Shown: piece after piece, positions 37,634 through 46,928 of the stretch
How the letters are laid out: every line of letters starts with the position of its first letter
Position numbering within the stretch: the stretch's first letter is position 1
Assembly: GCA_904066235.2 (NCBI GenBank)
Contig: CAJFCV020000005.1
Coordinates: 3,715,501 to 3,779,500, forward strand
Direction: 5' to 3'
Source of the DNA: Bursaphelenchus xylophilus
Lineage: Eukaryota > Nematoda > Chromadorea > Rhabditida > Aphelenchoididae
Length of the DNA: 64,000 nucleotides
Made by a program: the position numbers and the translations under genes
Notes under the pieces: model-generated
The model's input: only the letters and a program-made list of their open reading frames with translations
Databases searched by the model: none
Told to the model about the DNA's origin: nothing

Positions 37634-38077
37634 GGAAGAGGTTTTGAGGCCTTCAGAGTCAAACGGAACTATATTATTGCCTTTTTGTCCATCCTCGAAT
37701 ATTACTTTTTATGATTTACAAAATTGCCTTAAAGTTGTAAAAGAATTTAGAAAGTAGTACAAAGATATGTCTTAAGTATTGTAAACGTCTTTAATAAGGT
37801 CTATTTTTGGAATCTGATCTTCTGAGGATTCTGTAATTTGAGGGTTTTCGAAAATTTTGAGAAACTCAATTTTTTTCAATTTAATTTGTAAGAATTTGCA
37901 TATCTGATAATTTTCTTTGAAGGCTTTGATAATTCAAAGTGCTTTTCTTTGTTTTTCGTTGTTAATTATTAAAAGTTATCTTATTGTTCGATATTTTTTG
38001 GATTATTTTTGGACTGTTCCTGAAAAATTTAGGCCTTTTTCGTGCTACAAAAATTACAGAGGGTCTCATTGCACGTA
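37634..38077. other. LAMTOR3 3' UTR and spacer
   Basis: AT-rich, no gene seen, ending at the TA target site of the next foldback element. Confidence 0.4.
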
Positions 38078-39616
38078 CAGTGCGCGCCAAAATGATAGAG
38101 CCACTCAGTTTTTCTGGATTTATTCTTTTATGGTTAGGTGGGCCTAGCCGGCATAATGCATATATGCAATAACATCATAGAGATTCACTACGGCCACCAT
38201 AACTTAGGACTAGCCGGGCGCCCAATCCAAAAAAAAATCAAAAATTCGGACCTTCCCCCTCGGTCGACGCGTCAAAATGATAGAGCCACCGGATTTTTCT
38301 CCTCGGTGGTGGCAGGCGGGGATCTATTGGTACTGTAGTCTGTTAATATTACTACTGCTATTCACTGCTGATGTGAAAAGGTTACTGTAACTACCGGTCA
38401 TACGGTAGCTTTTGGCAAATTTAGAAAATCTTCCAAATTCAGGGTAAAATTGACCGGAAATAAATTTTTCGACGGTTGTATCCGGGTGGAAATACCTTCA
38501 AAACATATTAGAAGGCCTATATTTTCTAACAGTAATCAATTTCCGTCGAACTCACATCGACCACAAACAAAGAATGATATTATGTTACTTTAGTAGATGG
38601 ACAGATTCTATAATAATGTCTATTGCTTATGTATGAGTCTGAGAAGCGGCCCCAGAACTTGTGGTACAATTGCAAGAGGACCATAGATTACTATAACAGG
38701 ACCGAATACAATAATTCCTTTATTCAAATTGCTAGCGGTATTATGAAGTTTACCAAAGTTATACCCGAAAAAACGATATTTTGGTGGCATGACTAGCGTC
38801 AGAATATGATGGCTTCGGGTTTTGAAATGACGAGTGCGGATCTTTTTGTGCGTAACGTAGCATGATTAACTCAACAATAACGTAATGATAAACAACTACA
38901 GAGAAACTTTGGTGTAGTCATCTAGAGAACCAGAATTGCTTCTCTTGTGGCATTATTCCTAGGGTGTACGAGACTTTACAGCCTTTCCAGGTTAAATGAA
39001 AATATTCTATATCGTGTGTTGCAGTCTAGCAGGAAGTTTGGTTTTACCTCCATGCTCCCTCATTGGCATAATTGACATTATTATAGAATCTGTCCATCTA
39101 CTAAAGTAACATAATATCATTCTTTGTTTGTGGTCGATGTGAGTTCGACGGAAATTGATTACTGTTAGAAAACATAGGCCTTCTAATATGTTTTGAAGGT
39201 ATTTCCACCCGGATACAACCGTCGAAAAATTTATTTCCGGTCAATTTTACCCTAAATTTGGAAGATTTTCTAAATTTGCCAAAAGCTACCGTATGACCGG
39301 TAGTTACAGTAACCTTTTCACATCAGCAGTGAATAGCAGTAGTAATATTAACAGACTACAGTACCAATAGATCCCCGCCTGCCACCACCGAGGAGAAAAA
39401 TCCGGTGGCTCTATCATTTTGACGCGTCGACCGAGGGGGAAGGTCCGAATTTTTGATTTTTTTTTGGATTGGGCGCCCGGCTAGTCCTAAGTTATGGTGG
39501 CCGTATTGAATCTCTATGATGTTATTGCATATATGCATCATGCCGGCTAGACCCACCTAACCATAAAAGAATAAATCCAGAAAAACTGAGTGGCTCTATC
39601 ATTTTGGCGCGCACTG
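38078..39616. mobile_element. 1.5-kb foldback transposon with arms of about 545 bp, TA-flanked
   Basis: The ends CAGTGCGCGCCAAAATGATA and TATCATTTTGGCGCGCACTG are exact inverted repeats flanked by TA (38076-38077, 39617-39618), as for Tc1/mariner elements. The arms run about 38078-38622 and 39071-39616 and differ at only a few positions. The 450-bp centre has no reading frame with transposase features. A second internal GACGCGTCAAAATGATAGAG segment shows that the CAAAATGATAGAGCCAC end is repeated inside each arm, so one element may have been built from tandem ends. Non-autonomous. Confidence 0.93.
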
Positions 39617-39723
39617 TATTTTTAGCGGTAGATACAACCAAAATAGGGAAAAAAGACTTGACTCAAAAAAATCTGTTCGAGGAGAAGACTTGACCCAAAA
39701 TAAAAAGCTTGTTTATGCTCTTC

Positions 39724-39856
39724 TCGCACACAGCGGACCCAAAGTACGCGCTCCAAGGTTTTATGGACTCGGTGCGGCTGGAACTTCGGAGTTTCGGCGC
39801 ACATCATTGAGCCGGGTGTGGTCAAAACGACGCTTTTGAATAAAATGCAATGCTGG
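39724..39856 (+). pseudogene. Short-chain dehydrogenase fragment with frameshift
   Basis: One frame reads KYALQGFMDSVRLELRSFG and another continues VSAHIIEPGVVKTTLLNKM. Together they match the active-site helix and following strand of retinol-dehydrogenase-like SDRs (YxxxKxALxGFxDSLRxELxxFG then IEPGxxxTxLL). The catalytic tyrosine is the Y before A-L-Q. The frames overlap over CGGAGTTTCGG, consistent with a deletion inside a short repeat. No other SDR exons are found nearby, so this is a decayed fragment between the foldback and the protease gene. It is a different SDR subfamily from the gene at the left edge. Confidence 0.7.
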
Positions 39857-39879
39857 AAAGGGTGAACGTCACGTGGTCA

Positions 39880-40040
39880 CTTATGAGTTGTTGAATATCA
39901 GCGGCAGACGGTAGTATTGTTCCATCCTTGCCAACGGTTTCTCCATTGGAGACTCTTCTTCGAACCTCGTTCAACTTATCGATTACCTGCTGCTGTTCCG
40001 TGCCCGTCAATTTGCGTTGGGCTTCTTGTTTGCTGTTTGC
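39880..40040 (-). pseudogene. CAP/SCP (venom-allergen-like) N-terminal fragment
   Basis: The open stretch reads ...RKLTGTEQQQVIDKLNEVRR then RVSNGETVGKDGTILPSAADIQQLI. It resembles the first helix and loop of nematode SCP/TAPS proteins (xxxILDxHNxLRxxVAxGxxxxKDGxxLPxAANMxxL). The central HN is KLN here, the typical following tryptophan-aspartate is missing, a TAA lies ten codons upstream and no signal peptide or further CAP motif follows. I take it as a gene remnant; the family call is moderately sure. Confidence 0.5.
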
Positions 40041-40311
40041 TTATGCAATGGACAGACTTTCCTGGTATAATCAGTTCGCAAATTCAAGATCTCTGTAAAT
40101 ATTCGAATCAGAAGCCACGGGATTATGCGAATTCTCGGAAGCGATTTTATTTGAACAGACAATTTCCGGTTCAGGATAACGTTCGTTTTTGCTTGGGGGT
40201 TCAACCGCCCTCTTCCTCATATTTGTACAGATCGAGCTCATTCGGAGAAGCTTCTTTTATTCTGCAGCGCCTACTTCTAGGAACTGTAAATATGTCCGTC
40301 GTTCCGGGGCC

Positions 40312-40318
40312 TATAAAA
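40312..40318 (+). promoter_or_regulatory. TATA box of the cysteine protease gene
   Basis: TATAAAA within GGGGCCTATAAAAAGCC, 59-65 bp before the ATG. The spacing fits a short 5' UTR and a strongly expressed, non-trans-spliced digestive-enzyme gene. Confidence 0.6.
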
Positions 40319-40376
40319 AGCCAATTTAAATTTGATTTTATCACATCACTTGTCTGCATATCCGCCCGATACCAGA

Positions 40377-41686
40377 ATGCGGTCCATTTCTTGTTTGATT
40401 ATGGTCACTCTTTTGACTACAGTATCCTCCGCGTTGTTGGATAAGCTTGGGAAAACGCAGCTCAGCGAACTTGTGAAGAGCAAGTTTGAGAAGAAAGATT
40501 TGGATGATATCTTTGACAAAGAAGCCTTTGACAAGTTCGAGGAACTCTTCAAGGACAACAAGACCCACGAATTCATCGACAGTTTGAAGGGCCTCAGTGA
40601 CAACACGAAGAAATCCCTGAAGCTCTCTGCCAGCTTCCGTCAAAAGCTGAAGTCCGACGAGAGCAAGAACTTCAACAAGTTCTTCGGATTCATCGCGAAG
40701 TAAGTCTACAAAACGTATGACCTCACATCTTACAGGTACGAAAAGGAGTACCACAATGACACCCACGTCTCTGAGAGCTTCAAAAAATTCCAATCTACTC
40801 TGAAAAGAATTGAGAATAGACAGAAGGAGAGCCCCAAGGCCAAATTTGGCATCAACCAATTCTCCGACCTGACTCCACAAGAATTCATCGCCAAACACAC
40901 GGGACTCAACGTTGAGCACCTCAGGGAACTCCATGGGAAGATCAACAGCTCAAATTTGCTCCGCTCAAAGAGAGACACAACCCAGATTCCTTGCAACTTC
41001 GACTGGAGAGAACATAACGGCGTTACCCCCGTGCAGAACCAGGGTGGTTGTGGCTGTTGCTACGCGTTTCAGGCGGTTGGTGTCGTAGAAAGCCAACACC
41101 TTATCCATACCGGACAGACTCTGCATCTGAGCGAGGAACAGGCTATTGCTTGCACTTACCACGTCGACCCGTACAACAACGGAGGTTGTGAAGGCGGTAC
41201 GACTCCTGGAGTGTTGAACTACGTCGTTGACAATGGAATTTCTCTCGCGGACAATTTCAAATTCACTTCCGGAGATGGAAATCACACAGTCCCCGCTTGC
41301 CCCAGCGGACTGCCTTATGCCACGAAGATCACAAAACAAGCGTTCTTGCCTCAGTACGACGAGGACAACGTGGCCAAGATTGTGTATGAAGTTGGACCAG
41401 TTGCAACCTGTAAGTCTGCGGTTCCAAAATCATGTTCTCTCTAGCAATTGATGCGGACGGAATTCAAGACTACAAGAGTGGGATCCTCGACATTGCCGAA
41501 CCCTCAGGCGGTTGGCCCATCAATCATGGTGTCATCATCGTTGGGTATGGAGAGGAAAATGGTACCAAGTACTGGATCCTCAAGAACTCGTGGGGAGTGG
41601 GATGGGGCGACCAAGGATTCTTCAAGATCAAGCGAGGCGTTAACTCTCTTGGCATGGCCGAATTCAATTATGCCGCGTACTTCTGA
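40377..41686 (+). CDS. Papain-family (C1A, cathepsin L-like) cysteine protease
   Basis: Secreted or lysosomal endopeptidase. Three exons (40377-40699, 40736-41409, 41445-41686) with introns of only 36 and 35 bp give 412 residues. A signal peptide (MRSISCLIMVTLLTTVSSA) is followed by about 85 charged residues of uncertain role, then an I29-type inhibitory propeptide with FGINQFSDLTPQEF. The mature enzyme starts near residue 191 (IPCNFDWREHNGVTPVQNQG). The active-site segment is CGCCYAF, with catalytic Cys216; the usual Ser before it is Cys and the usual Trp after it is Tyr. The catalytic His (INHGVIIVGYG) and Asn (LKNSWGVGWGDQGFFKI) are intact. A TATA box lies upstream and AATAAA 53 bp past the stop. 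The upstream ATG at 40332 is rejected because the signal peptide starts at 40377. Confidence 0.96.
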
Positions 41687-41738
41687 TCGTTTACAGTTGT
41701 AAACTATATACTATAAATTATTTTTGCCGTGACATTTC

Positions 41739-41744
41739 AATAAA
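41739..41744 (+). terminator. Poly(A) signal of the cysteine protease gene
   Basis: AATAAA 53 bp after the TGA stop. Confidence 0.65.
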
Positions 41745-42633
41745 TACCATCGATATCTTTTTTTAGACATTGGATCTTTTTTGCTTTGGATTACGCCCTA
41801 CAGGCATTCGACGGTTTAACGTTGTTAGAGATTGGCTTCATTGTCCTGAAAGTTGGATTAATCATGATAATCAAGAGGCACTTTGAATCTATTGAAAGCC
41901 CCCTAACTGTAAGATAATTGTAACAAGGGAATGGTGTGAACTGTTGTTCGGAGGTTTTTCCGGCTACGATTTGCAAGCACCTTTTGTCCAGGACCAAGGT
42001 GGGCAATCGCCGAGGTGAAGCTGGTCTAGGAGGATGCACCAAGATCCAAGCCACGCATCAATTCCATATCGGTCTATTAACATTCTTTTTTGAATGTCAA
42101 ACAAAGGGACCTCGATTTTGGACCTGTTTTTTAAGCGGTTCGAATTGCTAATTTGCACCGTATCGACACGACGTTGTGTCCAAAGTAATCACACAATGCA
42201 AGGAGCTGTTAACAATTTTAAGCGTCCATTAAGTGAAAGAAAACGCACCGCAAACACTTCTGCCAGCCGCGAGGTCATCAACAGCGAAATCCGATTTCCA
42301 GAAAAAATTGCCCGTGAGACCGGCATCAGCGACCGACCAGTCAGCCAAATAGCTAAAAATCAACTCAAGGTCTCCCCATACAAGGTCTGAAATGCCTAAT
42401 TCCTCACCGGGAAGGTCAAGCACGTACGCCTGAAAAAATGCCGAAAATTCAGACGTCGGGAAAGACGTAACATTATTTTTGAAAGGCAAAATGAAATAAA
42501 AAAATCGATTTATCAAAAAGATTTTCACGAAATTTGCATATTTTTTCCAAATAAAAGCAAAAAATTGAATTTTCCGAATGCCCTCATTTTTTGTCCGACT
42601 TTTTATTTTGTATCTATTCATACCGAGACTACG
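41745..42633. other. Spacer between protease and acyltransferase genes
   Basis: Contains the transposase relic described separately; otherwise no gene seen. The sequence at 41930-42160 is less AT-rich and may be more of the same decayed element. Confidence 0.4.
42196..42465 (+). pseudogene. Tc1/mariner-type transposase relic (DNA-binding region)
   Basis: The frame reads SERKRTANTSASREVINSEI, then RFPEKIARETGISDRPVSQI, AKNQLKVSPYKV, stop, NA, stop, FLTGKVKHVRLKKCRKFRR. This is the helix-turn-helix pattern of IS630/mariner transposases (RxxARxxGISxRSVxxIxKxxLxxxPYKxxxxxxLTxxxKxxRLxRCK). Two in-frame stops and no following DDE catalytic region show it is dead. Terminal repeats were not identified. 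Confidence 0.72.
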
Positions 42634-45600
42634 ATGCGTTTTCTGGTTGTTCTTTTCATCACAACGAGCTTCTTGGCCAGTATTTTGGCCAACAAAGTGG
42701 AAACTGTCGATTTTCTGAACACTCTCTTTATTACAAACAGAACGGCGTTGAAATGGACGGATTTCGTGCAAAATGTGGCGAACGAATGTGGGTTATAGTC
42801 TTCACAATTACTTCTTACAGTATGTAGATAATGAATATTTGAAAAAAATCGGGTTTCAGGGTCAGTTAGCCCAGTTTGCTCGAATCTGTTGGAATCGGCC
42901 TTGGAAATCGCTCAAAATCAGACTTTGTCCGCCTTCAACTGCAATAATTCCAAATGCTTTGGTAAGTAAAATCTCTAGAGTGCCCTGAAAAAGCCTTGAG
43001 GCGTCGTTTGCTTCTTTTATTTTATCTTATTAGGCTACTTTTTGTATAAAACTTGTCAAAAATTCGCCAAACTTTGAAAGATTTCGAAAAAATCCTGAAA
43101 TTGTAACCCATAACTAATGTAGTTTTGCAGACGACTCGATCTCGGACTCCTGGCCAGTGTGGATGCTCGATTCATGGGGTCGCCCGTTGCCTGGAATCCA
43201 TTCCCGAGGCCCTTTCTTCTTCCTCGGACATTATGATCAATGTGCAAGTTTATCCACGGAAAACAGAACCGCCCGTTATTGTAGGGCCGAATGGGATATT
43301 CAGTGGGGCCAACAGTCAATCCCGCTTCACTATGGTAGGGCTGTTTTTGAACCACCACAGTTTAGGAAAGTTTACGGCGCAAAGAAAGACTTGACACGGA
43401 TGGGTCAAGTCTTCCGCTCATTGTTTTCTTTCTTTGTCAAAGCGCTTTTTGATGATTAAAATTATTTTCTAGTGTAGTAGAAGGTTGTCGATTGTTATCT
43501 TTCAGGTTTCTGCATTTTGAAGCAGTGCGAGTACGTTTTCCGTGACCCGAACATTACACTTGATCTGGCAAGTGGAAAGGCACGAATTAGCTGTAAAGAT
43601 GCCAAGAAAACGTTTGAATGGACCTCTGATAAGGTAAGCTATGATGAAAGAAACATTTTGCATCTCGTTTTGAGCCGTTTCATTGAGTTGGAGTCTTTTT
43701 TTGATGTTATCCATGATAAATTTCTTTCCCGATAACTTTGGCATTCCCCCGAATAACATTTTAGATTGTGTACACATCCATTGTGGGCCTACTGGTGTCC
43801 TTGGTAATTATTGGCACGATTTACGAGCGCTGGAGCCACGGAAATCACACAATTAGGTCTGTTCTCGGCATGGAAAAGATTGGCCGAGCCGCAGCGAAGG
43901 GTTCGAACAGAGAGACGGAATACCGCGGAATTGACGGTAAGTTCTATTCGGATCGTGGTGAAAATTGAGTTTAAGACGAGAGTATGAACGTCACTTTATA
44001 CGAAACCGAACTTGGCTCATCCAACGTGCCAAGTGTTGCCCTCACATACAAACCGGTGAAAGCGGTGTTCAAAAATCAAAACGGACTTTCATCGATTGTA
44101 AGCAGTGTTATTAGGCTATGTTAGTCATATTTCTGACATTTCTGCCTCACTTTAGTCAAAAATATTCTTTTTGGGTCAAGTCTTTTCCTCCGATATTATT
44201 CATGCCAAATCCGATAAAATTTAATTTCAGCTTCGCTCATTTAGTGTCTTCTACAATGTGAATAGACTGCTGAGAACGCCGAGACTTGAAATCGACGCCC
44301 TTCACGGGATCCGGGTCCTCAGCGGCTTCTGGGTCATCCTAGGCCACGCCCACTTATTACCGTTGGCATTTGTGGACAATGTCAGGCAGCTGGTGGACAA
44401 ATTACAGACTGAATTGGTGTATTCTGCACTGATTGTGAATTCCGGACTCGCTGTGGACAGTTTCTTCCTGGTGTCGGCCACGATCTTCTCCTTTGTCATT
44501 CACCGAAAATTGAGGAGGCAGGTATAATATAAATGGACAAGAGTTAATGGTATTGGTTTAGAATCCCCGAAATCACTCTTGGAGGACATGTAAAACGGGC
44601 CTTGGTGATGTACTTGCACCGATGGATCCGTTTAGTACCAACTTATGCGTTTGTTCTGGGATTTGTTCTGACTTTTTTCAATTCTCTTGGATCGGGTCCG
44701 GTTTGGAACGAAGAGAAGGGTAAAATGCGCATATTTAAAATGCAAGGTTTGGTTTTTTTAGGTGTTTTTGGAAGTCAATGTCGCAGCGATGACTGGGTCC
44801 ATCACCTGTTTTTCCTGGTCAACGTCTACCCCAATAAATGCATGCCTTGGATGTGGTACTTGAGCGTGGATTTTCAATTGTTCCTGGTGATTTAATATTC
44901 TTAATTGGTTGAATTAATTGTTGATTAGGTGTAGAAAGCATTTTGGTGGCTTTTCCAGTGTCGTTTTAGCGGTTTGGACATGAGGGGAAGAGTTGACTCA
45001 AAATTTTTGGTTTGGGTCAAGTCTTTTCCTCGAGTGGAAAAGTTTGATTTGAAAGTAAAAAGTGATTTGAAATAGACTTTAATAGTGTTTAGGAGTATCG
45101 ACAATGTTTTTTTCAGTTTTCCCCTATCTTAATAGCCATTCTTTACCACTCGAAGACGGCTGGAGCCTATATTATTGGAATTTTGATTGCTTCGGTTTCA
45201 ATTTACAGAGCTGCCGTGGTGTATGCCTATAAGTGAGTGGATAATTATGTGATTCGAACATTTATTGATCCTATTTCAGTTTCCCGGTCAACATTGCGGT
45301 CCAACTTGTCCAAGAAGGCAATACCGAATCGGATATGGAAGAGGCCCAGAAGATGTTCCACTGGCTCTATGCCAACCCGTTTGCTCGCTCAGCCCCGTAT
45401 TTGTTGGGTAAGGGATAGTTGAGGCAGTTTGATTCGTATTTTAGCGATTCTTCTCGGCTGGAACATCCATTCGAAGCTATCAAAGTCAATTTATTTGTGG
45501 ATCCTCCGATTTTCGAGCCTTATTTTGATGGCATGGGCAATTTTTGGGATGGAAATGATACCTAGTAGATTGTATGACGTCATTTACAGTTCGTTGTATC

Positions 45601-46928
45601 GAACTTCATGGTCATTGGGACTGGCGATTATGGTCTGGCTAAGTTATCACAATCAATTTTTCTGGATCAGCGATCTTTTGAATGCCAGACAATGGGTTCC
45701 TGTGTCAAGGTAAAGGGGGTTCGGATGTGTTTTGGAGGTTTATTTGGAATTTAGGGGTATAAATTAATTTTGGGTTTGAGTCTCGCCACGAAAACTTTTG
45801 ATTTTGAAACTTGATAACTAGGGTGTTAAATTGATATAGAAGAATAAAAATTAAATGAAGGAGGCACGTAAGACTTGGTTTTGCATTTACCAAAATTTTT
45901 TGGGTCCCGCCACGAAAGCCTGAAAATCTGGAAATCTCTCAAAAATTGCTTCCAAGTTATCGGAAATTGTGTATATACGACAATAAGACGTGTTAATTTA
46001 TTTATTTTTGCACTGTACCTCTAAATTTTATTTATTTTCAGATTGGGTTACGGTATTTACCTTACACATGAACTTCTCATCATTTTTATCGTATTTTCCC
46101 GCCGAACCGCATGGAACGTGACCTCACTGATGGACGTGGTTCAACTTGCTCTTTCCGTTTTCTGCTTCTCGATTGGGTTGGCGTTTGTTTTGGCGATTTT
46201 GATCGAGCTTCCACCACTAACGGCTGAACGGAAACTTTTGATGACAACGAGAGATGGGAATGAGGAGGAGAATGAGAATGCGGTGGAAATGGAGGTTGTG
46301 GAGAAGGAAGAGATGAGTGAAAAGGAAAGTCGATTGGAGTAAGTTTTGCGACTTATTTGGGGGTTACGGTAGGATACTTGAATATGGGTGGGTACTGTAA
46401 TATAAGGCTAGAATTGGTAATTTGGAAGTTGAAAATAGAAAGTAAATTTGATTAAGAAATGGTATCGTAATTTTGCGGTATTAATTTGCATAGTGTTGCG
46501 AGAAAAAAATGAGTTTATTTTTTGCACAGTGCGAAATTTTGAGATGATATTTTTAGGTAGAAAATCTGGGTAAAATACGCTTGGCTTTGGTTAGTTGGTT
46601 TATTATACCTCTGTAATAACAATAGAAATTACTTTGCGCCTTTTACTACGGCTTAAGTTGTCCTTACACAAGTGTTGTTCTTGTGCACAGTGCGAAATTT
46701 TGACAATCCGAAAATCGAGTTAAAAAATTGTAAATATGGCTGGATACGATAATAATAATAGGCAATTTGATTTTCAGGCCACTGATCGCATCTCCAGAGC
46801 AATCTCAACGCATCAGTTCCACCGAACATTGGGTTTTGAATGGGACAATGAACGAAACTGCTTTCTTGAGTTTTGACGAGGAAGATCGAAGACACTGTGG
46901 ACAAAGCGACTCCTCCAGCTTTGTTTAG
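42634..46928 (+). CDS. NRF-6/NDG-4-type membrane acyltransferase
   Basis: Multi-pass acyltransferase-3 protein with an N-terminal NRF domain; C. elegans relatives act in lipid/drug uptake by the gut. Fourteen exons: 42634-42787, 42860-42961, 43131-43334, 43506-43633, 43765-43936, 43976-44097, 44231-44517, 44562-44719, 44762-44886, 45117-45232, 45280-45407, 45445-45709, 46042-46338, 46778-46928; about 802 residues. After the signal peptide (MRFLVVLFITTSFLASILA) comes the cysteine-bearing NRF domain (VSPVCSNLLESALEIA, WMLDSWGRPLPGIHSRG, FFFLGHYDQCASL, ARYCRAEWDI). The acyltransferase part has LEIDALHGIRVLSGFWVILG with HAH, NSGLAVDSFFLVSA, VKRALVMYLHRWIRLVPTYA, WMWYLSVDFQLF and GYGIYLTHELL. The tail is acidic. 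Exon 7 stays in frame with exon 8 only if its donor is GC at 44518. The exon 1 end is also tentative. Confidence 0.9.

Noticed and set aside
39866..39880. GTCACGTGGTCAC, a TFEB/HLH-30-like E-box upstream of the protease gene
   Set aside because: It lies inside the CAP gene remnant about 500 bp from the start codon; a single CACGTG is too weak to call.
40332..40376. Alternative upstream ATG of the cysteine protease
   Set aside because: Using it would bury the signal peptide behind 15 hydrophilic residues and place the start within 20 bp of the TATA box.
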